Shown: positions 34,502-43,854, numbered from the stretch's first letter. The stretch: 64,000 nt of DNA from CAWBXL01 sp963837365 (GCA_963837365.1 CAWIMW010000003.1:62001-126000), one strand, 5' to 3'. Numbers and translations are program-made. The notes: a model not told the origin generated them from the letters alone.

Positions 34502-35602
34502 TCAGCGCAAAAACGCCGATGCGCACCACAACAACGGTGCCTGCCCATGGAGATCGCCAGTCAGCCTGGCGCGCTTGAAGTAGTACTCCAGATCATTCTT
34601 CTTCCCGGTGCCTTCACAAACGCTCTTGACGTCCGCATTCTCATCCAGATAGCTGACCAGCCCCAGCCAGCCTTTGCGGGCGGCTTTGGCGTAGGGTTTT
34701 TCCGGAAGCCAACCATTTTTGACTCCTGTGATCATGGCAAAGGTGAACATCGCCGTCGAAGAACTTTCCGGCCATGCTTCAGGGTGATCAATCAACTGCC
34801 GCCACATACCGTCGCGGCCTTGATACTTGAGTAGCGAAGCCATCATCTTGCGGTAGGCCGTCATTATCCGCGCTCGCTGCGGATAGCTCTCAGGCATGGA
34901 CCGCAACAGTTCCGTCATCCCCGCGGCCACCCAGCCATTGCCGCGTCCCCAAAAAAACTGTGCATCCGGCGAGTGATAAAAAAGGCCGTTCGGTTGTTGC
35001 AGTTTGTCGAGATAGGCCACCATCTCTGTGGCCGCGCGATTCAGATACTTCTCATTCCCTGTCGCCCGATAGGCCTGCACTTGCAGGATTGTGATCATGT
35101 ACATGTCATCAATCCAGAAGCGGGTTTCAGGTGTGAGTCCATCGGCATCAGGATTTTCCCACTGGCGGTCCGCCCACATCTTCCCGGCATCGAGGAAATG
35201 CGACTGCTTGGTCTGCATGTAAATTTCGAAAGGCACCGCGCCAAGCATGGAAAAATCCACGTGCCGGTGTTCGCCGATCATGGCGGAGACTTCCGGGGTC
35301 AGCTGCTCGTCGAAGCGCGTTATTAGTTTTGAGGTCAGGTCTTTGTCGCCCGAGACTTGAGCGAAGGTCAACGCGCCATACCACGTGCAGATGATCGGAT
35401 AAACACCGCTTTTGGGATCCAGCGTGGCTTTGGTGGACAAAAATCGCTCAGCCACGCGCTTGCCTACTTCCTGCGGAGAGGCCCCTTTGGGCCAGTTGCG
35501 AAACTGTGCGGGCTTACTCTCGCTGAAGCCGCCGACCGGTAACATCAGAAACAACACAATTGCGGACAGTACAGAACTCGCTGGTAAGCGTTTTGTGATC
35601 AT
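34502..35602 (-). CDS. GH88/GH105 family unsaturated glucuronyl/rhamnogalacturonyl hydrolase
   Basis: 366 residues from the ATG at 35602, which has AAGGG eight bases upstream and opens a signal peptide (residues 1-26). The (alpha/alpha)6 barrel signatures are present: RFWIDDMYMITILQVQ with the catalytic-type Asp, DAQFFWGRGNGWVAAGM, HPEAWPESSSTAMFTFAM, and the C-terminal GDLHGQAPLLWCASAF. These enzymes remove the unsaturated uronic acid left by polysaccharide lyases acting on pectin or similar polymers. It is likely periplasmic. No lyase gene is next to it. Confidence 0.87.
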   Translation of the reverse strand: MITKRLPASSVLSAIVLFLMLPVGGFSESKPAQFRNWPKGASPQEVGKRVAERFLSTKATLDPKSGVYPIICTWYGALTFAQVSGDKDLTSKLITRFDEQLTPEVSAMIGEHRHVDFSMLGAVPFEIYMQTKQSHFLDAGKMWADRQWENPDADGLTPETRFWIDDMYMITILQVQAYRATGNEKYLNRAATEMVAYLDKLQQPNGLFYHSPDAQFFWGRGNGWVAAGMTELLRSMPESYPQRARIMTAYRKMMASLLKYQGRDGMWRQLIDHPEAWPESSSTAMFTFAMITGVKNGWLPEKPYAKAARKGWLGLVSYLDENADVKSVCEGTGKKNDLEYYFKRARLTGDLHGQAPLLWCASAFLR

Positions 35603-35630
35603 AAGAAGCCCTTGAATTAATGGGGTCGCT

Positions 35631-36104
35631 CTATTCGCCAAACATCGGAACTTGCCGGGTGTCTTGAGTTGCCTTATGACGCCGCGCAGTTCCGATTACT
35701 GCCAATACGGTCAAAGACTCAACCGAAGTCCTCGGTACAAAAATCCGCTGGGTATTGGAACGCAGGTCGGGAGGATTAATCAAGAAGCCTTCCGCCATGG
35801 TCAGGCCGAGGTCGTTGGGCATCATCCCTTCGATGACTTCGTTGTCTTTGAATTTCAGCCGCACCCATAATCCTTCCGTCCGTGGTCGTGTGGGGAAGGT
35901 TTTACGGGCAGCTACGTCCGACTCGGCGAAATCTCGCACAAAGTACACACCCTTGATGTCCTTCAAATCAATGGTGACAACGTTGCCGGAGGTGTTGAGG
36001 ACCTCCAGTTTGCCTTCATGGGTGAAGTTTGCCGGCGTGACATAGCCATTCAGCGAGTCCCGATCCAGCTTGCGCACCACTACTTTTTTATGAGTTGAGG
36101 GCAT
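35631..36104 (-). CDS. Conserved-looking protein of unknown function
   Basis: 157 residues from the ATG at 36104; an in-frame codon at 36173 is a weaker choice. The protein has no signal or membrane helix and appears built of two similar small beta units. One is KVVVRKLDRDSLNGYVTPAN followed by VVTIDLKDIKGVYFVRDF; the other is GLWVRLKFKDNEVIEGMMPN followed by RIFVPRTSVESLTVLAVIG. The pattern of RDG-like loop, target strand and regulator strand recalls small sensor or PilZ-adjacent domains, but I cannot name a family. It is 28 bases upstream of the GH88/105 gene on the same strand. Confidence 0.65.
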   Translation of the reverse strand: MPSTHKKVVVRKLDRDSLNGYVTPANFTHEGKLEVLNTSGNVVTIDLKDIKGVYFVRDFAESDVAARKTFPTRPRTEGLWVRLKFKDNEVIEGMMPNDLGLTMAEGFLINPPDLRSNTQRIFVPRTSVESLTVLAVIGTARRHKATQDTRQVPMFGE

Positions 36105-36294
36105 GACGGCTTTCTGAGTGATTTTCCCACTTTTCCGGCCTGAATCGCGTATGTTACAGGTTCTAGTAGCCAAACTACTAACGTTGTGTTATTTTCTGTA
36201 GCTTGCCTTGTCCAATCATGCTTGTACTAAGCCTAGTGGATAGAGCCACTTACGTAAAGATGGCTGGGGGCTCCGGTTACCCGCAGAATACCCC

Positions 36295-36323
36295 TGTGGA
36301 AAACTCGGATAAATTGTGGAAAA
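36295..36323. promoter_or_regulatory. Pair of DnaA-box-like 9-mers
   Basis: TGTGGAAAA occurs at 36295-36303 and again at 36315-36323, 20 bases apart (about two helical turns), in the leader of the nucleotidyltransferase gene. The reverse complement TTTTCCACA also occurs at 39198-39206 just before dnaE. The sequence is one base from the standard DnaA box TTATCCACA. No origin genes or AT-rich unwinding region are seen, so if functional it would be a regulatory DnaA site. Confidence 0.3.
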
Positions 36324-36352
36324 CGCGGAAGGCATTGTAGTCGTCGAACGGC

Positions 36353-37954
36353 ATGGCTGATTACATCTACAGCATGGAAATCCGGCTGACGCCGAACCAG
36401 CAGCGCGGCGTCACCCTGGTTCAGAGCATAGCCAAGGACGCCGGGATGAATATTTACCTGGCGGGCGGTGCTGTCCGCGACATCATCAGCGGGTTCAACA
36501 TCCGCGACCTCGACTTCAGCGTTCAGGGCAATCCCTTAAAGCTTCAGAAGGACTTGGAAAAAGCAGGAGCGCGGGTCGTCGCCACTGACGATGACACCAA
36601 GACGCTGTACCTGACCCTGCCGGGCAACGTGCGCGCGGAAATCAGCATGGCGCGCATCGAGCGCTATGAGAAAACCGGCAAGCCTCCAATGATTTCTCCC
36701 GCGACCATGATTGAAGATTTGCGCCGCCGTGATCTGACGATCAATGCGATGGCGCTATCGCTCAATGAAGGATCCCGTGGGCTGCTGATGGACCCCTTCA
36801 ATGGCATGGCCGATATTGAAGCCAAGCTCATTCGCGTTTTGCATAATTACGCCTTCGTGGAAGATCCGTCGCGGTTGATTCGGGCGACGCGGTTTGCAGC
36901 GCGTTTTCACTGGCCACTGGAAGAGCGCACGCAAATGCGCTACGAATCGGCCAAAGAAAACAATTACATCGAATACATCACCAATAAGGCGATTGGGCTG
37001 GAATTGGCCCAGTTGGGATATGAGGAAGATCCTCTTAATGTTTTGAAAGCCCTGGAGAAAGAGGGCTGGCTTAAAGTTCTGAGTTCTCACTGGACGAGTG
37101 CCAAGGTGGATACGCCAAACCTGGGGCAATTGCTGAAGACACGACAGCAGATGAACGAGATGGGATATGCCCCGGACACTGCTCCCGCGGCGATGTACTT
37201 CCTGACGTCGCGGCTCAGCGATAAAGAAATCAATGAAATCCGCAAACTGATTCCGCGCAAAGATTTGGTCGAAGCCTGGCGGGACATTGAAGACCACGCC
37301 AAGGGATTGGCCAAACGCCTGACCGGCAAAGAAGCCGCAACCCCGTCGCGCACCTGGAAGCTGTTGTCGGAAGCGCGACCGGAGATGATTTTGTTTTTGT
37401 CGCTGACTTCGCGGCAGCAGGGGGTGCAGCAGAAGATCAAGAATTTCTTTACCAAATGGCGTCAGGTGCAGCAGAAGATTCCGTTGCCGGAGATGACGGA
37501 GCTGTTGATTACCCCGCAGATGCCGGAGTATCCCAAGATTGCGCATGATGTTTTCATGCTCCTGCTGGATGGCAAACTCCGTTCACGGACTGAGACGCTG
37601 AAATATTTGAAGCCGCTGGCGCCGCCACCTCCGCCTCCGCCACCTCCGCCGGTTCGGCGTGGCCGGGCAGCCAAAGCCGCGGCGGCGACGGCTCCGGTTG
37701 GGACTCCTGCTGCCGGAAAGAAAAAAGGCAAAGGGGCAGCTGTTGCGGCTCCCACTGCCATTGCGCCGGCAGCAATGGGAAAGCCTCAGGAGAGTGCTGC
37801 GCGCGCTAAAGGGGTCGCTGCGGGGAAAAAGGGAACAGCGCCACCGGTCGCAGTCAAACTTCCAGCCAAAGCTGCGCCTGCAAAAACCGCGCCGCAGGCC
37901 AATAAAGTGGAGAAGATGAAGCCAAAACAGCCTGCAAAAAAGAAGAAAAGGTAG
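36353..37954 (+). CDS. CCA-adding enzyme/poly(A) polymerase-type nucleotidyltransferase with basic tail
   Basis: A 533-residue class II tRNA nucleotidyltransferase-like protein. The catalytic head is visible: YLAGGAVRDIISGFNIRDLDFSV at about residues 35-57 with the D-x-D pair, then LRRRDLTINAMALSL at about 123-137 and AFVEDPSRLIRATRFAARF. These enzymes build or repair the tRNA CCA end or add A-tails. No HD phosphohydrolase motif follows. The last 110 residues are a low-complexity tail: ten consecutive prolines at about 425, then Ala/Lys/Pro-rich sequence ending PKQPAKKKKR. The tail is probably disordered and RNA- or DNA-binding (inference). An internal ATG seven codons later is an alternative start. 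Confidence 0.87.
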   Translation: MADYIYSMEIRLTPNQQRGVTLVQSIAKDAGMNIYLAGGAVRDIISGFNIRDLDFSVQGNPLKLQKDLEKAGARVVATDDDTKTLYLTLPGNVRAEISMARIERYEKTGKPPMISPATMIEDLRRRDLTINAMALSLNEGSRGLLMDPFNGMADIEAKLIRVLHNYAFVEDPSRLIRATRFAARFHWPLEERTQMRYESAKENNYIEYITNKAIGLELAQLGYEEDPLNVLKALEKEGWLKVLSSHWTSAKVDTPNLGQLLKTRQQMNEMGYAPDTAPAAMYFLTSRLSDKEINEIRKLIPRKDLVEAWRDIEDHAKGLAKRLTGKEAATPSRTWKLLSEARPEMILFLSLTSRQQGVQQKIKNFFTKWRQVQQKIPLPEMTELLITPQMPEYPKIAHDVFMLLLDGKLRSRTETLKYLKPLAPPPPPPPPPPVRRGRAAKAAAATAPVGTPAAGKKKGKGAAVAAPTAIAPAAMGKPQESAARAKGVAAGKKGTAPPVAVKLPAKAAPAKTAPQANKVEKMKPKQPAKKKKR

Positions 37955-37963
37955 GCATGTTCT

Positions 37964-37981
37964 GACGGGGCTTGCCCCGTC
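37964..37981. repeat. Short palindrome GACGGGGC-TT-GCCCCGTC
   Basis: A perfect 8-base stem with a TT loop, ten bases after the nucleotidyltransferase stop. Related palindromes occur at 39059-39074 and 39164-39178, so this is a dispersed REP-like unit that may also act in 3'-end formation. Confidence 0.6.
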
Positions 37982-38038
37982 GCTCCAACAAATAATCTGG
38001 CGGCAAGCCCTATCTCCAGCCGACTACACTGGTGATTC

Positions 38039-39049
38039 ATGAAAAAGATTGGCAAAATTCTGTTACTTGGAGTGATCTTCCTTGGTCTTTTGTTAGTGGC
38101 TGCTATCACCCTGACGGTCGGCTGGCGTCCCATCATCGGACCGAAGGTAAGAAAACTTACCGACCGCAAGTTCGAGTCAACTCCCGCCAGACTGGAACGC
38201 GGAGCGCATCTGGTTCGCACCACAGGCTGCTATTTCTGCCATTCCCCACACCAGGGCAACAACCCCGGACAAGCTGTATTACCAGGCCGTGAATTCAGCG
38301 GAGAAGAAGAACCATATCGTGACCTGCCCGGTCGCGTATTCGCACCCAATCTCAGTCCTGATCCCGAAACCGGAGCAGGCAATTGGACCGACGATCAATT
38401 TGCCCGTGCGATTCGTGAGGGTATAGGGCACGATGGCCGCGCGCTGTTTCCCATGATGCCTTATCGGAACTTCCGCCACATGTCCGACGAAGACCTGGCT
38501 TCCATTGTTGTTTATATCCGCTCGGTCCCCCCGGTCCGCAATCCGTTGCCGCAGACGAAACTCATATTTCCTGTCAATTACCTGATTCGGAGCGCTCCAC
38601 AGCCGCTTAGGGAAAGCGTCCCCCAACCCGATACCTCCGACAAAGTGCAGTGGGGAAAATACCTGCTCTTAAGGTCAGGTTGCGGAGATTGCCACACCCC
38701 TGCAATCAAAGGGCAAGACATTCAAGGCATGACGTTGGCCGGTGGAACCACTCTGAGCAGTCCTGCCGGGACCGCAACGGCAGCGAATTTAACCCCCGAT
38801 CCCACTGGAATTTCGTATTACGACGAAGCTTTGTTTATCGAAGTGCTGCGCACAGGAAGGGTCAAGGCGCGGCAGCTGAACCCGACCATGCCCTATAGCG
38901 AAACCAAATACATGACTGATGATGAGATCCAAGCGGTGTTCGCGTATCTGCGTAGCATCCCGCCGGTCAAACACCGGGTGGATAACAGTCTTCCACCGAC
39001 GTTTTGCAAGCTGTGCCAAACCAAGCACGGCGCGGGCGATCAAAACTAA
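38039..39049 (+). CDS. Membrane-anchored dihaem cytochrome c
   Basis: A 336-residue protein with one N-terminal membrane helix (residues 5-27). It has two c-type haem domains: the first at TTGCYFCHSPHQG (about residue 62) and the second at RSGCGDCHTPAIKG (about residue 219). Each is followed by a methionine region that may supply the sixth ligand (ALFPMMPYRNFRHMSDEDL, and NPTMPYSETKYMTDDEI). The near-repeat indicates an internal duplication, as in dihaem subunits of membrane alcohol or aldehyde dehydrogenases. Near the end CKLCQTKHG is a CxxCH motif with Gln in place of His. It is probably a periplasmic electron carrier; no dehydrogenase partner is adjacent. Confidence 0.87.
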   Translation: MKKIGKILLLGVIFLGLLLVAAITLTVGWRPIIGPKVRKLTDRKFESTPARLERGAHLVRTTGCYFCHSPHQGNNPGQAVLPGREFSGEEEPYRDLPGRVFAPNLSPDPETGAGNWTDDQFARAIREGIGHDGRALFPMMPYRNFRHMSDEDLASIVVYIRSVPPVRNPLPQTKLIFPVNYLIRSAPQPLRESVPQPDTSDKVQWGKYLLLRSGCGDCHTPAIKGQDIQGMTLAGGTTLSSPAGTATAANLTPDPTGISYYDEALFIEVLRTGRVKARQLNPTMPYSETKYMTDDEIQAVFAYLRSIPPVKHRVDNSLPPTFCKLCQTKHGAGDQN

Positions 39050-39058
39050 ACGTGTGGA

Positions 39059-39178
39059 GACGGGGCTTGCCCCGACTGTCCAAGTTTTGCGATCATGCCG
39101 GGCAACCCAGCAGCGGGTGAACATCCACAATTTTCATGTGGACGGATTTTAGATTCATAACAGACGGGGCAAGCCCGT
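39059..39178. repeat. Two REP-like palindromes before dnaE
   Basis: CGGGGC-TT-GCCCCG at 39061-39074 (with GA before it) and ACGGGGC-AA-GCCCGT at 39164-39178 match the palindrome at 37964, the last with one unpaired G. Between them CCACA and TGTGG (39125-39142) could form a small hairpin. Together with the 37964 copy they flank the cytochrome c gene on both sides. Confidence 0.55.
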
Positions 39179-39257
39179 TTCCAAATGTTCCGCGCGGTTT
39201 TCCACAGTTTTGCCCCTTCTAATTCTGCTGACATGTCCATAGAATTAAGTTAGAAAC

Positions 39258-42200
39258 ATGTCCCAATTCGTTCACTTACATCTCCATACTGACTACTCCA
39301 TGCTCGACGGCGCCTGTGGCGTGGATCAGCTTGTCCACCGGGTGAAAGAGCTGGGTATGCCGGCGGTCGCCATGACCGATCACGGCAACATCTTCGGCGC
39401 GGTGGAGTTCGTGAACGCCGCCAACAAAGCCGGAGTCAAGCCCATCGTTGGTTGCGAGCTTTACATCTGTAAGAAGGACGATCACAACATCGAACGCACG
39501 CCGCCTGACGGGGACACTTACAACCATTTACTGGTGCTGGCAGAGAACGAAGAGGGCTACCGCAATCTCATCAAGATCACCTCGGAAGCCTCGCTGCATG
39601 GCTTTTATTACAAGCCGCGGGTTAGCAAGAAATTCTTGGCGGAACATTCCAAGGGACTTATCGGTCTCTCCGGTTGCCTTAAAGGGGAAGTGGCAGAGTA
39701 CTTGATGGAAGAAAAGTATGACGCCGCGCGCAACGCCGCAGCCGCCTACAACGACATTTTCGGCAAAGGCAATTTCTATTTAGAGATCCAGGACCAGGGG
39801 CTGGAGCAGGAACACCGCATCCATCCAGCGTTATATCGGATGGAGAAAGACCTCGGCTTGCCGATGGTGGCCACCAACGACAGCCACTACCTCTGCGAGG
39901 AAGATGCCCATGCACAGGATGTAATGCTGTGCATCCAGACCGGCAAGTCCATCCAGGACACCAACCGCATGAAGTTCCACGGTACCGATTTCTTTGTGAA
40001 GAGCCACAAGGAAATGTCCATGGTGTTCAAAGACGCGCCGGATGTGATCACGCGGACGCTGGACATCGCCGAGCGTTGCAGCATGCGGCTGGAAAAGGTC
40101 GCAACTCCGTTTCCCCATTTCGACGTGCCTGCCGGTTACACGCTGGACAGTTATTTTGAGCATATCACCCGCCAGGGTTTTGCGCAGAGGTCGGAAACCC
40201 TGTACTTTTTGGCGTCGCAAAACAAGCTCAAGCACAGTCTGGCCGACTACGAGCAGCGGCTGACGCGGGAACTGGGCATTATCCAGCAGATGCAGTTCTC
40301 GGGATACTTCCTGATCGTATGGGACTTCATCCGTTACGCACGCGAGCACGACATTCCCGTGGGCCCAGGACGCGGTTCGGCGGCAGGATCGCTGGTCTCG
40401 TATTCGCTCGGCATTACGGATCTTGATCCTCTGCAACACGAGCTGCTGTTCGAACGCTTTTTGAACCCTGAGCGCGTCTCCATGCCGGATATTGATATTG
40501 ACTTCTGCATGAACCGCCGCGGCGAAGTGATCAACTACGTCACCCAAAAATACGGACGCGAAAACGTCGCCCAGATCATCACCTTCGGCACCATGGCCGC
40601 CAAAGCTGCGATTAAAGACGTTGGCCGGGCCATGGACATGCCATACGCCGACGTTGACCGCATCGCCAAAATGGTGCCGACACAGCTCAACATCACACTC
40701 GAACAGGCCCTAAAAGACTCTCCCCAACTCCAGCAGGCATACGAGACCGACACGCAAATTCGGCAGCTGTTTGACACGGCGAAAAAGCTGGAGGGTTTGG
40801 TGCGCAATGCGGGCGTCCACGCCGCCGGCGTTGTGATCGCACCTAAGCCGCTGACCGAGCTGGTCCCGCTCTATAGGACAAAAAACGACGAAATCGTCAC
40901 TGCCTTCGACATGGTGGCCATCGAAAAGCTTGGCCTGTTGAAGATGGACTTCCTGGGCTTGACGACGCTGACCATCCTTGATGACGCGGTGAAACTCATC
41001 GACCAGGTCCGCGGTCAAAAAATCAAATTAGATGAAATTCCTCAGGACCCTACCACCTATGAAAAGGTCTTCCACAGCGGCCTGACCTCAGGCGTGTTCC
41101 AGTTTGAATCTCACGGCATGCGCGACGTGCTGCGGCGCTATAAACCAAACTCGATTGAAGACTTGACCGCACTCAACGCTCTTTACCGCCCCGGCCCCAT
41201 ACAGGGCGGCATGATTGACGATTTCATCGAGCGCAAACACGGACGGCGCAAGATCGAATACGAGTTGCCGGAACTGCAAGAAATACTGCATGAGACATTG
41301 GGCGTCATTGTCTACCAGGAACAAGTCATGCAGATCGCCAACCGGCTGGCAGGCTACTCGCTGGGCGATGCGGACTTGCTCCGCCGCGCCATGGGGAAAA
41401 AGAAGCTGGAGGAAATGGCGCAGCAACGCGACCGCTTTGTGCAAGGCGCGACCCAGCGCGGATTCCCAGCCAAAAAGGTCACCAAGATTTTCGACCTGAT
41501 GGAGCAGTTCGCCGGCTACGGCTTCAATAAGTCTCACTCAGCCGCCTATGCGTGGCTTGCGTACCAGACGGCATATCTGAAGACCCATTTCCCGGTTGAG
41601 TTCATGGCAGCGTTGCTGACTTCGGTCACTGGAAGCACGGATGACGTGGTGAAGTACATCAATGAATGCCGTGAAATGGGAATCGCAGTTGAAGCTCCAG
41701 ACATCAACGTCTCCGATGCTAACTTTACGCCGCATGGTGCGGCGATTCGCTTCGGATTAGCCGCGGTCAAGAACGTTGGTGGCAATGCCATCGAATCTAT
41801 CGTCGCTGGCCGCAAAAAGCTGGGCAAATTAAAATCCATCTACGAATTTTGCGAGAACGTGGATCTCAGGTTGCTGAATAAGCGCGTTCTTGAGTCTCTA
41901 ATCAAGAGCGGCGCCATGGATTCCCTCGGACGTCGTGCCCAACTGATGGCCGTGCTCGACAAAGCCATGGAACAGGCGCAGAAGGCCCAACGCGATGCCG
42001 AATCCGGTCAACATGGCTTGTTCGGTGTATTTCAGCAGGAAGAGGTTCAGGTAGACAATCAGAAGCTTCCGAACACGCCCGACTGGGATGAGCAAGTTCG
42101 CTTGGCCGCGGAAAAAGAAATCTTGGGATTTTTCATTACCGGACACCCGCTGGAAAAATACAAAGATAAGTTGCAGGATCTGAATGCACTCAGCACCCAG

Positions 42201-42737
42201 GACTTGGGTGCGATGAAGTCTTCAACCGGCAAAGACGAAAACATTACCACGGCCGGAATCATTACCAACATCCGCGTCCTAAAATCGAAACGGGGAGACT
42301 TCTACGCGCAGGGCAGTCTGGAAGATATGTCCGGCTCCGTTGACATGCTGGTTTTTCCCGAGGCCTATCGCAAACTGCAAGAAAAAGTGAAATGGGAGAT
42401 CCCAGTGCTGATTCGATGCGGTGTCCGCATTGAGGAAGGCGCGAATCCCAAGCTCACAGTAAACGAGATATATTCCCTCGAAGATTACAAGGTTCCGCTT
42501 CCCCGCTCACTCCGCATCCGCGTCCCCGTCCAAACCTCGCAGGAGGCAACCGTTGACGCCCTGCACACCCTGTTTACCGAGCGCAAGGGCGAAGCCAAGG
42601 TGTTATTTGATGTGGAACGTGAAGGCGATTTCATGGTGGTAATGGAGGCGGAAGGCTATAATGTCCTGCCAGACCGTAGTTTTATCGCCCGGGTCGAGGA
42701 GCTGTGTGGCCGCGGCGCGGTGCGGGTGATCAACTAG
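39258..42737 (+). CDS. dnaE: DNA polymerase III subunit alpha
   Basis: An 1159-residue replicative polymerase, full length for DnaE1. The N-terminal PHP domain begins FVHLHLHTDYSMLDGA with its metal-site histidines and continues MTDHGNIFGAVEF. The catalytic palm has GPGRGSAAGSLVSYSL at about 373-388 and the aspartates in MPDIDIDFCMNRRGEVI at about 409-425. The finger region shows YRPGPIQGGMIDDFIERKHG, followed by VYQEQVMQIANRLAGYSLGDADLLRRAMGKKK, and a C-terminal OB fold begins near residue 990. It copies the chromosome in complex with clamp and clamp loader. A DnaA-box-like 9-mer lies 52 bases upstream. Confidence 0.98.
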   Translation: MSQFVHLHLHTDYSMLDGACGVDQLVHRVKELGMPAVAMTDHGNIFGAVEFVNAANKAGVKPIVGCELYICKKDDHNIERTPPDGDTYNHLLVLAENEEGYRNLIKITSEASLHGFYYKPRVSKKFLAEHSKGLIGLSGCLKGEVAEYLMEEKYDAARNAAAAYNDIFGKGNFYLEIQDQGLEQEHRIHPALYRMEKDLGLPMVATNDSHYLCEEDAHAQDVMLCIQTGKSIQDTNRMKFHGTDFFVKSHKEMSMVFKDAPDVITRTLDIAERCSMRLEKVATPFPHFDVPAGYTLDSYFEHITRQGFAQRSETLYFLASQNKLKHSLADYEQRLTRELGIIQQMQFSGYFLIVWDFIRYAREHDIPVGPGRGSAAGSLVSYSLGITDLDPLQHELLFERFLNPERVSMPDIDIDFCMNRRGEVINYVTQKYGRENVAQIITFGTMAAKAAIKDVGRAMDMPYADVDRIAKMVPTQLNITLEQALKDSPQLQQAYETDTQIRQLFDTAKKLEGLVRNAGVHAAGVVIAPKPLTELVPLYRTKNDEIVTAFDMVAIEKLGLLKMDFLGLTTLTILDDAVKLIDQVRGQKIKLDEIPQDPTTYEKVFHSGLTSGVFQFESHGMRDVLRRYKPNSIEDLTALNALYRPGPIQGGMIDDFIERKHGRRKIEYELPELQEILHETLGVIVYQEQVMQIANRLAGYSLGDADLLRRAMGKKKLEEMAQQRDRFVQGATQRGFPAKKVTKIFDLMEQFAGYGFNKSHSAAYAWLAYQTAYLKTHFPVEFMAALLTSVTGSTDDVVKYINECREMGIAVEAPDINVSDANFTPHGAAIRFGLAAVKNVGGNAIESIVAGRKKLGKLKSIYEFCENVDLRLLNKRVLESLIKSGAMDSLGRRAQLMAVLDKAMEQAQKAQRDAESGQHGLFGVFQQEEVQVDNQKLPNTPDWDEQVRLAAEKEILGFFITGHPLEKYKDKLQDLNALSTQDLGAMKSSTGKDENITTAGIITNIRVLKSKRGDFYAQGSLEDMSGSVDMLVFPEAYRKLQEKVKWEIPVLIRCGVRIEEGANPKLTVNEIYSLEDYKVPLPRSLRIRVPVQTSQEATVDALHTLFTERKGEAKVLFDVEREGDFMVVMEAEGYNVLPDRSFIARVEELCGRGAVRVIN

Positions 42738-42897
42738 AAATCTGTGGCGGATGAGAGCTTTCACTCCCAGAAGTCCGGGCCTGACTACGGCCACGTTGCC
42801 GACAGGCAGAACAGTCATGGTCATCACCGGGGTGGAGTTCCTTCTCTCCATGGTGGAAGCCCATCGGGGCAGAAATGGTAACGGTAACGGCTTCAAG

Positions 42898-43854
42898 ATG
42901 GACGCCCGGGCACAGCAGGAACTGAAAACGATCGAGCAGCAGATCGCCAGGCTGCAAGCGGTGGCTTCGGACGAAGATGAAGACACGCGCGAGGAAATAC
43001 AGCGCCTCCATCAGCGGATTGATGCCTTACGCAACCAGATGAAGCCACGTTCTATCGCGTGGGAGAAAACCGAATTGGCCCGCCATCCCCAGCGCCCATA
43101 CACTCTCGACTACATAGAGCGGATTTTTACCGAATGGAGCGAAATTCACGGTGACCGCGGATTCGCCGATGACCCCGCCATCATCTGCGGCATGGCCCGT
43201 TTCCACGGCGAAGAGGTCATGATCATCGGCCACCAGAAAGCCCGCGACACCAAGCAAAAGGTGTATCGCAACTTCGGCATGCCCAACCCTGAGGGATACC
43301 GCAAAGCGCTTCGGGTCATGAAGATTGCGGAGAAGTTCCAGCGGCCGGTCCTGACATTTATTGATACTCCGGGGGCCTATCCCGGCTTGGGCGCGGAAGA
43401 GCGCGGTCAGGCTGAAGCTATTGCCCACAATCTCCGCGAAATGGCCCGCCTGAAGGTGCCGACCATTACCTTAATTACCGGCGAGGGCGGCAGTGGTGGC
43501 GCGTTGGCGATTGCGGTTGCAGACCGGGTCCTGATGATGCAGAACGCGATTTATTCGGTGATTTCTCCAGAGGGTTGCGCTTCCATTATGTGGCGTGACA
43601 CCACTAAGAAAGAATTGGCCGCCGAAGCTTTGCACATCACCGCCAAGGATATGTGCGAGATGCAGTGTATCGACGGTGTTATCCCAGAACCAGAAGGCGG
43701 GGCCCACACCGACCACGAAGCCGCCGCGGCGTTGCTCGATGCCACCTTGCAACAGCAGCTTGGGGAATTGAAGCAGATGCCACTGTCTCAGTTGCTCGAT
43801 TCCCGCTACAACAAATTCCGCAATATGGTGCAGTTCTTCCGCCAGGAAGCGTAA
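42898..43854 (+). CDS. accA: Acetyl-CoA carboxylase carboxyltransferase subunit alpha
   Basis: 318 residues from the ATG at 42898, which matches the usual AccA length; the frame is open back to 42751 but those 49 residues are not AccA-like. Marks: the coiled N-terminal helix ELKTIEQQIARLQ, RHPQRPYTLDYIERIFTEW, and the carboxyltransferase core FGMPNPEGYRKALRVMKIAEKF, FIDTPGAYPGLGAEERGQAEAIA and GEGGSGGALAIAVADRVLMM. It transfers carboxyl from biotin to acetyl-CoA with AccD, committing carbon to fatty acids. The accD gene is not nearby. The position after dnaE recalls the dnaE-accA order of many proteobacteria. Confidence 0.95.
   Translation: MDARAQQELKTIEQQIARLQAVASDEDEDTREEIQRLHQRIDALRNQMKPRSIAWEKTELARHPQRPYTLDYIERIFTEWSEIHGDRGFADDPAIICGMARFHGEEVMIIGHQKARDTKQKVYRNFGMPNPEGYRKALRVMKIAEKFQRPVLTFIDTPGAYPGLGAEERGQAEAIAHNLREMARLKVPTITLITGEGGSGGALAIAVADRVLMMQNAIYSVISPEGCASIMWRDTTKKELAAEALHITAKDMCEMQCIDGVIPEPEGGAHTDHEAAAALLDATLQQQLGELKQMPLSQLLDSRYNKFRNMVQFFRQEA

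Noticed and set aside
36353..36385. The N-terminus MADYIYSM resembles the start of EttA-type ABC proteins
   Set aside because: The similarity is only eight residues and the rest is a nucleotidyltransferase; I regard it as chance.
42751..42897. A 49-residue N-terminal extension of AccA
   Set aside because: The residues do not match the family, and the start at 42898 gives the usual length.
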